NCBI RefSeq assembly: GCF_014905175.1
Contig: NC_057790.1
Location: forward strand, 7,998,001-8,062,000
Length of the DNA: 64,000 bases
From: Aphidius gifuensis
Lineage: Eukaryota; Arthropoda; Insecta; Hymenoptera; Braconidae
Reading direction: 5' to 3'
A program made the position numbers and the translations under genes. Shown here one piece after another: positions 36,028 through 46,831 of this stretch. Under the pieces are notes generated by a model. That model was not told where the DNA came from. It ran no database searches and was given only the letters and a program-made list of their open reading frames with translations. Each line of letters opens with the position of its first letter. Position 1 is the stretch's first letter.

Positions 36028-36207
36028 ATTTACAGATTTTTTAGAGACGCACAAAGTTATCTGAACATATCCCCAATATATGGGAATGTAATTTCACATT
36101 GCAATAAAAATTCTAGAGTAAAACGGAGTACTAAAAAAAGAAAAAAACCGAGAAAGGCAAAGTTATCCGGAGAAATACTTCCACCAGGGTATAATAAACA
36201 TAATATT
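36028..36207 (+). other. Orphan 60-codon open stretch, exon-like
   Basis: After a TTTACAG acceptor-like site at 36030-36035, a frame stays open for 60 codons to a TGA at 36208-36210. It encodes a neutral segment (SYLNISPIYGN), a strongly basic run (VKRSTKKRKKPRKAK) and the tail LSGEILPPGYNKHNI. It has no in-frame ATG and is not in phase with the upstream Tet exon, so it is not a simple alternative Tet end. The minus strand is also open. It may be a remnant of a transposon gene, a nested exon, or chance. I do not recognise it. Confidence 0.2.
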
Positions 36208-37360
36208 TGAGCAAAATGTTTGCTTAGAATCAAATAACTCATAAAACTTCAATTTTTTTAACCATTCCAATCTAGTTATACTGTTAATTACATAATATAA
36301 AATGAATCCCCTATTATCATGAGGTTATGTTGAATCAAACCGAGCAAAGTCAACGATATTTGACTCATAAATCACACACACATGAGCAATGGAGCCACAG
36401 TCGTTTGGCCAAACGTAACTAATGTTGTGATTGGCTGTCACTACTACAGTACAAGACAAATTATTCGAGCTTTTAGTTAATAAACTTGTGCTTTCGTTTG
36501 ATATTATTTTCAACCTTGAATTATTTTGTTCTATTACTGACAATGTACTTATCGAAAAAAAAAAACAAAATCAATTTATCCAAAATTTATTGAAAAAGAC
36601 ACGGTGCGAGAAAGTATGTCTTGAACGTCGAAATCTTTATCAGGAAAAGACTTTTCCTCTTGAAAAAACTCACGACTCGATTATCCGACGTTAAATGGCA
36701 AAAAGGAAAAAGACTATTCTAGCATTACACTGTCAATCGCATACGTATTTATATTTTTAATAAATTTTCGTTAGAGGAAATTCAACACCAACGAAATAAT
36801 GTATAAAAAGAAAAAAATATAAAAGTATATATATAAACAATAATAATAAAAAATCGAAAATTGAAGTAAAAAGGATATATAAAGGGTGTGAAAGAGAGTC
36901 ATATATATATATATATATACTCTCGATTGTATATATATACATTTTTCTATACCTATACATATTTCAGGATTAACCCACCCTTTATTATTATTATTATTAT
37001 TATTATCTTTTCGATTTGGTGAAAGGCGTAAAGGTCGATCGATTTGGAATTATCAAGCTTAGACAAATAATAAAAGTTCATTTTCACTGGGTGTCGCATT
37101 TCCACAATGTCTAATAAAAACAAGCCCACAAAATGAAGAATTAAAAAAAAAATATATACATTATTAAAATCAATACTGTCAATTTATAAATAATCCATTC
37201 GAATTAATTGAAAATAACAATCATAATAATATTATATTTATTGATGAAAAGAAAAAAAAAAATTAAATTGCGTAGAAAATTTTTCAAGCAATATATTTTT
37301 TCATTTTAAATTTAAGTAAGTTAAAAATAAAAAGGAAAAAAAAAAAGTCTCCTATAACTC
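36208..37360. other. Intron segment with microsatellites
   Basis: Open frames on both strands at 36325-36694 have less biased composition than most in the window but no recognisable domain. A (TA)n run lies at about 36900-36919 and an (ATT)n run at about 36982-37006. Confidence 0.35.
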
Positions 37361-37810
37361 TATATATAAAGCGTTATAGGAGAGTGTTTCCTCGAGTCGA
37401 TATATCGATCCCCGCCCCTACTCGACATTTCCTGCCACGGGAACAGGACTCCCACAGGATGAGTCACAGCTTCCCCGGGTATTTGCTATTGCACTCAGGC
37501 ACATAGTACAGTAAAATCATTTCTCTTTTTCTTTTACCACCCCCTCAATCGCTCTTTCCCTGAAGCCATCCACCCACCCACCCCTTTTTTATCCTCTCTC
37601 TTTCTCCCTCTTGTTTTATCTCTTTCATGACCAGTAGCAAATACACTGCGTAACGCGCCCCCGAGCGCACGCAGAAATGCGTTTCTACTACGCACTCGAT
37701 CGATCGCGTGTTTTTTCAAGTTGTCGAGGTGCCACACGTACCACCAAGCCATGAGGTGCTTGGCAGGAGGAAGGGGCAGGGGGTGGTAGTTACTCCATCT
37801 TTAGCAATGC
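37361..37810. other. GC-richer island in the intron
   Basis: About 450 bp with C-rich and CG-bearing words, including TCGATATATCGA at about 37397, a TGAGTCA-type AP-1 site at about 37460 (GATGAGTCACAG) and CGATCGATCG at about 37697. It is one of the best islands in the long intron and could be an enhancer or alternative promoter. No coding potential is recognised. Confidence 0.3.
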
Positions 37811-38638
37811 CTTCTTCTTTATCTCTTTCACGCATTTTTTTTTTAAATGAAAATAAAAGAGATAAATACAAAATGCAGAAACAAAGACTTTGTCTTTGAT
37901 TTTTTTTTTTTTTTTTCTATTATTTTTCTGTTTCCTCTCAGAAAGAAAAGATGAAGTAAAAGAAAAAAAATTTTTTTTTTTCAAAAAAATAAAATAAGGG
38001 AATATATAAAAGGACGCAGGACATACAAAATTGTAAAGCCAGTTTTACATTATTCAGTACGTGTGCCGACATTGTATGTATGTACGTGTGGATATTTTTT
38101 TTCTTTATTATTTTTTTTAAATTTGTGTGTATGTGTAGGTGATTATTGCATATATATACATACTTTTGGAAGAAAAGAAAATACCAAGCAGGCAGCATAG
38201 CATTGCTTCTTGGTTCCTCTGAAATCAGAATTTTTTTCATGTCGCGAATATTTTCACTGGGATTTTATAATTCTTATGATTCTTTTTTAAAATATACAAA
38301 GTATAATAACAAGCTTTCTTATCGAGAATACTGCATATTTTTATTTTTTTCTTTCAACTTGCATACATATTTTTTTGCGGGTCTCTTTGTGTTTGTTTTA
38401 CTTTTTTTTTTTTTTTGGTTTTGTTTTTTCTCGTTGAATACAGTCCTATGCAAAGTCTCGTCGACAAGCTAACACACATATCTGGTGATAAGAGACAATG
38501 ATAAAGATTTTTTTATTTTATATGGGTATACGTACTTTTTAAAATATATTATCCGAAAAAGTATAATTTTGAATATTATTAAACATCCACTTTTTAATTA
38601 TCCAAACGTTTGATTAACATTTTTTCAAAGTTCGATTC

Positions 38639-38685
38639 GAGTTAATATGAAAATAATATCTCTTGAATATATTTTAACAATGTTG
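38639..38685. repeat. Dispersed repeat, copy A
   Basis: This segment aligns with 46786-46831 and 55103-55150 through GAGTTAA, A-TGAAAATAATA and GAATATATTTTA blocks. It belongs to a diverged interspersed family whose full length and ends are not visible. Confidence 0.45.
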
Positions 38686-41040
38686 ATGTCTAGCTACACT
38701 AGTGTTAACAGAAAATTAAGTGCATAAACTATTTTCAAAAACAAATAACATCCCTTAATTTTTTTTCCAAGTTCAATGTGATCTTTTAAACAGTGGGAAA
38801 AAACTTAAAGTTAATTCATACCAGTATATTTGATATTCAACTGCAAAATAGTCTTTTAGCGAAATAACAAAAACTTTTTAACTATATATATATATAAAAA
38901 TTTACACTGAAAAATATATATGTAAATACATCCTTAACATGTCACGTGCACGTGCGTATTTACTGACGCGCATGTAATGACAAGGTGGCTTGATACTGAA
39001 ATATACCAAATTCAAGTATGCAATTACCACTGAAAAATGCAAAAATTCGTCACGGTTCACAATATTGAAGCGATGTTGAATGTAGATCATTTATACATAA
39101 AAAAAAAATTACAGCTGTACAACAAAAAAAAAAATCCTTAAACAACAACAATAATAAATTTCCAACTGCAATTTTCCCAACAAGTAAAATAGTGCGAATA
39201 ATTACTATATCAATGTGCAATTAATTTGAAATATATTTATTGAACTTTTGAATTTTTCTTCTTGGAAAAAAATTATTTTTAACCCTTTTTTTTTTGAGTT
39301 AATAATTTGAGGGTTAAATGACCTTTTATATACCCAGAGTTTTGCTGAGTTGTATAGTTTTTTTTCTTTTTTTTTTTGTCTGCAGCTGTCATTTTCATGG
39401 CCAGTGGAACAAACATATATTTTTAGCCAACAATTCTATATATAAAAAAAATTAATCTAATGTACCGTCAGCCGAAAAATTCAATTGATGGTCTAACGCT
39501 AATATAAATCGATCATTGCACAAATGCGTACTAAACATTATTGAGTAGGTATGTACGTATGTATGTATATATTTAGTTGAAAATGTATAGGTGAAATCGA
39601 AACTCCAGTTTGCTTGGTTGCTTTATCGCTTGATCCAGCCTCTTAAGAACTGTCGATACTCGATAGAAGAGATGAGGCTGTGGCTGGTTGAGGGTTGCAG
39701 GCCAAGATGGAAAAAAAATAAAATATAAAGAAGGGAAGTTCTTCAAGCTGTGCTATATATATATATATGTTCAGTTATAGAGGGGATAACATCGCGGGAA
39801 GCCTCGTAAGGATATAATCCGGCTAGATTCGTCGTATCGATTTTCGTGGTGCAGCAACAACATTATAGAGAGGGCGCTCTTTTTCATATATAATTTTTTT
39901 TTTTTTTTATTTTTTAAAACATACACTGATGTGTGCGTGCGTAAGTGCGTGCTGCGTGCTGTCCCGAGATATATCGCTTCACTGAATATAATGCCCACAC
40001 CCGTGACTCACTGAAAAACCGGAGACTAAAAAAAAAAAAGTAATATTAAATTTTAATATATAGCAAAAATTTTTTTAAAAATTATATGATAATAGACAGA
40101 GGGAGAAGTGATATTTTGATGGAAATATTTATATTTATTTCAAATTTATGAGGGTAAAATAAATATTAATTTACAAAATAATTTTTATATTCAAAACTAT
40201 TGAATTTTTGTTTTGTTTTTTTGGTTTCTTTCGAAATAATAAGTTAATATTAAAGAGAAAAGTTAAGCGATCGAACGTAGTTTAGTTTTTAGTATATATG
40301 TATATATACAACAAAACAGGGTTGAAATTTGGCAAGCAAGAGTGAAAAAAAAGGGGGAGGGAACAGGGTGAGAAACACTCCCGAGGGCTGAATCGTTTCT
40401 CGAGGAATTAGAGAAAATTCAAGGCTTCTTCGATGCCGTAAATTAGGGGAGCCTTAGGGCCTCGGATTTCATTTCTTGAATATCACAGAATTTTCAGTTC
40501 AATTTCACCCAATTTCTTTCTATTTTTATTATATATTTTTATATATTTTCAAAATTGTAATTTCTTTTTTCATTATTGCTATAATTTTCTTTGAATTTTA
40601 TATTTAAATTTGATATCAAATTGCAAGTAATAACTTTAAATTAAAAAATTATTTAAAAATTGGAAAAAAAACATGTTTTTTTTTTTTTCTTTTTTGACAC
40701 GCGATATATATGGCAAAAAAAAAAATGAAATAATTATATCCAATGTTGTAATATAAATACTGTATAATAAAAAGCACGTGCTATTGATGATACAGTCATT
40801 TGTTGTCCCTGACCACTGCGTTTTCTTATTCCATTATTATGTCGCAATTCTTATAAAAAATTACGCACAAACATACACTAGTTATAATATATTTATTATA
40901 TTTTTGTTTGGCTTGTATTGGCCAGTTGGTCAGAGAATTGTTGCTTGCATGACTGTTCAACACATGTGTATTTATAAATATATGTACCATCTATATATAA
41001 CATTGAAGTACCAAGTTTACAATAAATATATATATATATA
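38686..41040. other. Intron segment, AT-rich
   Basis: Mostly A/T runs. Less AT-rich patches at 39600-40000 and 40340-40470 hold no recognisable gene. Confidence 0.4.
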
Positions 41041-41042
41041 GT

Positions 41043-41113
41043 TGTAGGATGGACGAAACAGGTAAAAAGGAGCTTACAGCTGTCGAGCAGCTGCTCCCTT
41101 TCGATGTCCTACA
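41043..41113. other. Imperfect hairpin with tandem CAGCTG E-boxes
   Basis: TGTAGGA (41043-41049), CGAAA (41054-41058) and GGAGC (41069-41073) are matched in order by GCTCC (41093-41097), TTTCG (41099-41103) and TCCTACA (41107-41113). The loop holds two CAGCTG sites and the palindrome GAGCAGCTGCTC (41085-41096). It could be a structured RNA precursor or an enhancer with paired bHLH sites. Confidence 0.35.
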
Positions 41114-43740
41114 TACATCGTCGATCAAGCCGTCGTCCGTACAAACTCGAATCACGCATATATATATATATATTCAAAATTTTTGCATACAATAAATTTT
41201 CATTTTCTTAAACTATTATTATTTTTATTTAATATATAACTATTGTAGTATGTATTGAAAAAACAATTGTATAAATTATTATTTTTATGTCAACTGAAAA
41301 TTAAATTTAGAAAATATTTTTACACTAAGTTTTTTAAGGTGGATTATTATTATTATTTTTATTGAAAAAATTATAAATAAATTATATATAAATTAAGTAA
41401 AAAAAAAAAAAATTATGATAGGAAAATTCATTGATGCAATATTAGACACGATGGCGACGCGAGAATTATGTTGCATCTGATTGACGGTTTTATTATGACG
41501 TCATATAAATAAATCTAGTTTGTGAATTGCATCTCGGTACCTAGCGCAGCCATCGACCATAATCATATAACTAATCAGTTGAGATTGCTTCAAATAAAAA
41601 AAAATAATACAAAATTCGAAAATAAAAAAAAAACTGTTTTATACATAATAATCTCTTTGAGGCAGAGTTTGATTTTTTTTATCTTATTTTTTCGATAATT
41701 ATTTATGAGATGGTTATTATTAATATTGCAGTGATACAGCTTTTTTTTTTTTTTTTTATTTATTATCCGTATTATTATTATTTAAAAAAAAAAATACATC
41801 TTCTTTTGAATTCAGATGAACGATTTTAGTCTCTCGAATAAGCGCATGTATATTTAAAAAAAAAAAAAAATTGTTAGCCATAGAAAAAAAGGTCAATTCT
41901 CTTTCTAGCAATTTTTTTTACAATATACCATCCCCTATTTTTTTTATATTTTATTTTTTCTACTTGAAATTATTCCATGTGATGTATAAGTGAACTTGTG
42001 TGACCATAACGATTTTCTTTTCGACTTCTGAACAACTTTGTATGTCTCTCTAAAACATTAAAAAACCATATAAAAATATAATGTATGTGTGTATGCAGCA
42101 TTTGTCGATGTGTTACTGGCCAAAAGCAAAACTAGAAAGAACATGATTTATTCGCGCCACAGGGGTAAACCCAAGCAAAAGACTTACGTTACTTTTGCTC
42201 TGTATATATATCTCATATTTCTTTTTTGGACATCATACACACATATACACATGCATATGTTACACAAGGCGACTTTGAAGTTTAATCGATCATAAGGAGT
42301 ATGACTGAATTTACAACTACAACTACATATATAGGAAAAATTAAACCACTCAGAAATTTGACGCCTAACGAAGTAGAAAAAGTAATAAAAAAAAAATGTA
42401 AAAATATTATAGAGAGAAACAGAGAGAGAAAAATAAAGAAACCTTTTGCTACTGCTGTGTCGTTAGCCATAAAATTTTCCCTTCAAATTGCAAATTTCTA
42501 ATTTTCAGTTGATAAGATTTACTCGTTGGCTTTGTTGACTGCACATGGTATATATATACATATAAGAAGGGAATATATATAAAAATGATGCTTACTACAT
42601 CAACGATGATGTAGGAATTATATTACAAATCCCTGTAACGCAATTGGCTTTGGAGTTTGAAGCACAGACTGTCCCGTCTCTCTCTGTATATATAAAATAT
42701 AAAACTGCACATGTGCGAGTGATTTATACATATATATAATACATTTTAACAATTGCTAATTCTAATTTTAATCTTTTGGCCTCTCTCTTTATCTATACAT
42801 CCCTCTTAATAACAATTACAAATAGCTATTGGTTTTATTATTTGCAAGAACAAATAAAAATTGAAAAAAAAAAAAAAAAGACGCATCAATTGCTCTAATA
42901 ATGTCAACATCTGATTTATATATTAATGCATGTTTGTATATGTGTGTGAATAGGTCCTGCCATTTGCAAGGATATAAGCCTATATACCACACCTACAGCC
43001 ATTTTAACCCCCGCCACCTTTTACCCTTACTCCCTCAATCGATCAACCCAGGGTTTACCTTGATTTATGTTCCACACTAATTACACTCATTTACATGAAG
43101 ATCGATCAAGCTGCTTGAACCAATTAAACTTGAAAACTTATTATTCCTTCTGCTTTTAATAATCCCTGGTATTATTATTTTTATATTTTTTTTATTTTTC
43201 ATTTAATTAATTTTTTATTTACATGGAGAGAAATTTCAATTTTTGATCATTAAAAATGTTTAATTCTGAGATGTTATAGTTTAAAGCTTTTTGTCTTGTA
43301 AAATTTGAATGTTAAAATGCATTTTTTAACTGATCTAAAATTTGAAGTTTTGAACATTTTTTAAAATTATGGAGTATTGATTTGACACATAATTGACCTC
43401 AAACATTTTTTGTTTTTTGTTTGTGTAGACCATAGTTAAATTCTACAATTTTTTTCAACATTGTAAATAGAAATTGTCTTATTTTCTATCATTGGAAAAT
43501 TTTAAAAAAGAAATAAACAATATCGTAGCTTTCGTTATATTTAAAAACTATAAATTCAATTGTTGTTTATTAAAGTTACAAATATATAAATACAAACCAT
43601 ATAATGAAAGGATAATATAATTTTAAATTGAATATAGTATATCAAAAATACATATCTGTGAATGAAATTTTAGAAACTAGATCTTCATACAGCTGCTGTG
43701 ACAAGAATTTAAGTACCATATATGAAACCGGAAGCCGTCA
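41114..43740. other. Intron segment, AT-rich
   Basis: An ATG-initiated frame at 42301-42501 encodes 66 residues with a plausible helical section (LTPNEVEKVIKKK), but nothing else supports it. A diverged repeat fragment lies at 43373-43396. The rest is low-complexity. Confidence 0.35.
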
Positions 43741-43757
43741 GCCATCTTGTTTGCACA

Positions 43758-43771
43758 GTTGCTATGGTAAC
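43758..43771. promoter_or_regulatory. RFX-type X-box in the Tet intron
   Basis: Read on the minus strand, GTTACC-AT-AGCAAC fits GTNRCC N(0-3) RGYAAC at every defined position. It lies in a short GC-richer patch (43700-43795). It is the second such site in the window. Confidence 0.4.
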
Positions 43772-43795
43772 CCATGCGCTAGAAGATCCTACTCA

Positions 43796-46239
43796 CTGTT
43801 TTTTTTTTAAAGGACGATACAATATCACGTATGACAAACTAACTATAACATCATTACATCAAATTTTTATTCTTTTAAAATTTATATATACATTTTTTCC
43901 TTTAATAATAAAACTTATAATATAAGGGAGAAATGTTTATATTCCCCATTGCATTAGGCCATCAATTGTTAAAATTTTTCGACAAAAATCACGAAAAATT
44001 TTTCATTCAAACCATGAGATTTTACGATTAACCATGGATACTGATTTTAGATTTATAAAATTTATTGGTAAATTTATGTTTTATATATGAGATTCTCCCT
44101 TATTTTTCATTGACGTCTGTAAAAATGTGCGTATGTCGGCAGATGGTGGTTTTTGATTGCGATTAATCCGATTACTTTCTTTTTTTTTTTTTTCTTTTTA
44201 AGGGCCCCCTTTTCTGTTTCTCTATCTTATTCTCTACGTGAAGTAAATTTATAAACTTTTGTTCATCTCAGAGAAATAATATTTGTCTAGTAATCTTTAT
44301 TTTTTGCTTTGATAAAAATTTATAAATATATTGCTCATTGTAATCATTTTGAATGTCTTATCAAATCCATAAATCTTTATCGAATAATAAAATCTAAAAA
44401 TTATATTGATGGTCAAAAAGGATATATATGTAAAATGTAATTTTATAAATTTTAAATTTATAATATTGTTTCATTTTTATGGCTTTTTTTTTTTTCGAAA
44501 ACGAATAATTGTCTCAGATTATTATCAACATTGTGGCTTTTGTGTTTGTTGGGTTATGAAAATGAAATAAAAGTTTTTTTTTATTTTTTAAAGACAATTG
44601 GTTCAGGACATCTGCCGGCTGTTTGATGACTGATTGTTGATGGTATGTCCTCGTTAATCTCAAGGAAATGCACCTTCATTAACGACCATCAGTTTCTTGT
44701 TGGAGGCAATGAATATGGTGCATTTACCTTTCGTATATAGTTAATTTTACTATATATCTATATCCTCTGATGGAGGTGGTTGTGTTTTTTTTTATTTCTT
44801 TTTTTTTTTTGTTTTCGGGGTGCTTTAAAATTTTTTTTTCAGCCGCATCGAATTGCTCTTGTACTGGTTTGTATATAGCCGAGAAAACGGGGCTTTCGAC
44901 TCGGACAGATGTTTCATTTTTGCTTTTAGATATGTAGTTTAGTTATGGGCCCAATTTTAGTTGATTTTATTCGTGGCTACTTTTAACACTCATACGTATA
45001 TATGTATGTTCAAACGAGGACCACGTGTGAAGGAAATTCATTTCCTTTTTTAGTGCTTTTTCGAAGATTTACGAAAAAGAGACAAAAAAAATATATATAT
45101 AAATGTCGGAAGTCATGAGAAGTACATATGACAGCTGCATCCAACTTGAATTTTTTTTTTTTTTTATATTCTGAATCTCATATTATTTTATTTAAATGTT
45201 GTGATGATAGAAAAAAAAAAAACATTATTTTACTTTTTTATTTGGAATAAGTATATATGTTTTTTATTTTTTTTAATGTTTCAATTTTTATAAAATAAAA
45301 AAATAATCCATTTTTTTTATTTTTCCACAACGCAGAATCAAATCAATCTAATGGTAGATGAAAATAAAAAAATATAAGGGAAAAAGAAATTTTTTTATTT
45401 TTTATTCCATGGCTTGGTTGGTTGTTGATGTGGAAGAGACAATGATCGACGGGATCTGAGGGTTTTTTATTATTTATAAAGAAAAAAATTTTTTTTTTAT
45501 ATTCAAATAGTTTTTTCATATTTTGAATGAATTGAAAAAAATTAATTATCCAAATTCACGTGTATATATTATAGCAAGTTGAATTTACCACGGTGTTCAT
45601 AGATAAATATATGTTAAAAAAATAAAATAAGCCATGAGGATGATGTTGCCTTGGCCTGCTATGCAGCTGTCTCCAATTATTATCTTCCTGACCTGGGTTC
45701 CATCCCAGTTTCATACCTGAAAAGAAAATTTTTTCCTTTTACCTTTTTTTTTTTTCTCTTTTTTGCCTTTCCATCCAGTTTTCTTTTTTATAATCTAACA
45801 TGGGTGCTACATAATTTTTTTTTCATTTGTAAAAAAAAAGATCGTTCAAAAAACAAGTCACCAAGTTTTAGCAGTCAAAAAGTATCCCCGTTTTTTTTTT
45901 ATGACTGTAAAAAAATACAAAAAAAATTGTTATTGATGAATTTGGTTGTTGAAAATAATTTCGACTGTTTTTCGATTTATAAAATTTCTAAATCGAAAAA
46001 ACAGCTTAGGAAATAATTAATTTTTTTTCTATCCCTATAATTATCAATTTTCCAACTTCTAAGAAATTTCTTTGAAAGCTGTTGTTCATTTTAATACAGA
46101 AAATTTTTAGCCAAACGTGATTGAAATTTTTTCTCAGTATAATAATTATAATATAACTGTTTGATATGTTGATATCCCAGTTTGCCAACATTCATAAATG
46201 AAAAATGGAAAGTGATAGAGAATGTGAATAAAAAATTTA
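43796..46239. other. Intron segment, AT-rich
   Basis: Low-complexity T and A runs dominate. At about 45640-45720 the sequence CCTGGGTTCCATCCCAG resembles a tRNA B-box region, with TTGGCCTGCTATGCAGC upstream as a poor A-box candidate; this may be a worn tRNA-derived SINE. No complete tRNA can be folded by eye. Confidence 0.3.
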
Positions 46240-46485
46240 TTAAAATGATGGAGAGTAATCCTGTAAATATATGGACCGACGGTGTAAGACCGTTACAAAC
46301 TCATCGTTGATTTTAACAATGGCAGATATATTTTTATAGCGATTCACCAAGCCAGCTACATCAACACCGACCGGTTTTCCAGGCATACATTTGAACATCT
46401 GCCGTTTCATTTCAGTTTGATGCCGTCTGGGCCTCTGTTCTTTTAACTTTTTCTCTCTCTTTTTTTTATTTAAAAAAAAAAACAA
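46240..46485 (-). other. Candidate small orphan ORF antisense in the Tet intron
   Basis: The minus-strand frame ends at TAA (46240-46242), which overlaps an AATAAA signal. From the internal ATG at 46408-46410 it encodes 56 residues (starting MKRQMFKCMPGKP, with NRYKNISAIVKINDEF near the middle), of ordinary protein-like composition. The frame is open back to 46485, through a lysine-rich low-complexity part. The DNA at 46250-46440 is clearly less AT-rich than its flanks. The plus strand is also open over much of this stretch, so the strand is not certain. I recognise no family. It may be the last exon of a nested gene, a transposon relic, or chance. Confidence 0.3.
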
Positions 46486-46785
46486 ATTATATGAAAATAA
46501 TAAAAAAAAAAAAAAAAAAAACTGTATATTATATACTCACACGAGTACTAATGCACTCGTTTTTCACACGTAATGCAAAAACCGTTTAACAATAATAAAA
46601 TGATGCATGCTGCACTCAAGTATATAAATAAATAAATTCTCGTGATATCCAAGTTACACAGTTAAAAATTTAATGTAACAGATAATAATTTCAACATCAA
46701 ATTTTTTACACATTTTTTAAGTTCTAAAATGTTAGTTTAAAACTTTTTAGTTTTTTTTTAAATGGAAAATTTATTACAAAATTTT

Positions 46786-46831
46786 GAGTTAACATAAAAA
46801 TAATATTCCTCAAATATATTTTAAAATTTTC
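46786..46831. repeat. Dispersed repeat, copy B
   Basis: This shares the GAGTTAACATAAAAATAATA and AAATATATTTTA blocks with copies at 38639 and 55103. The similarity fades into generic AT-rich sequence on both sides. Confidence 0.45.
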
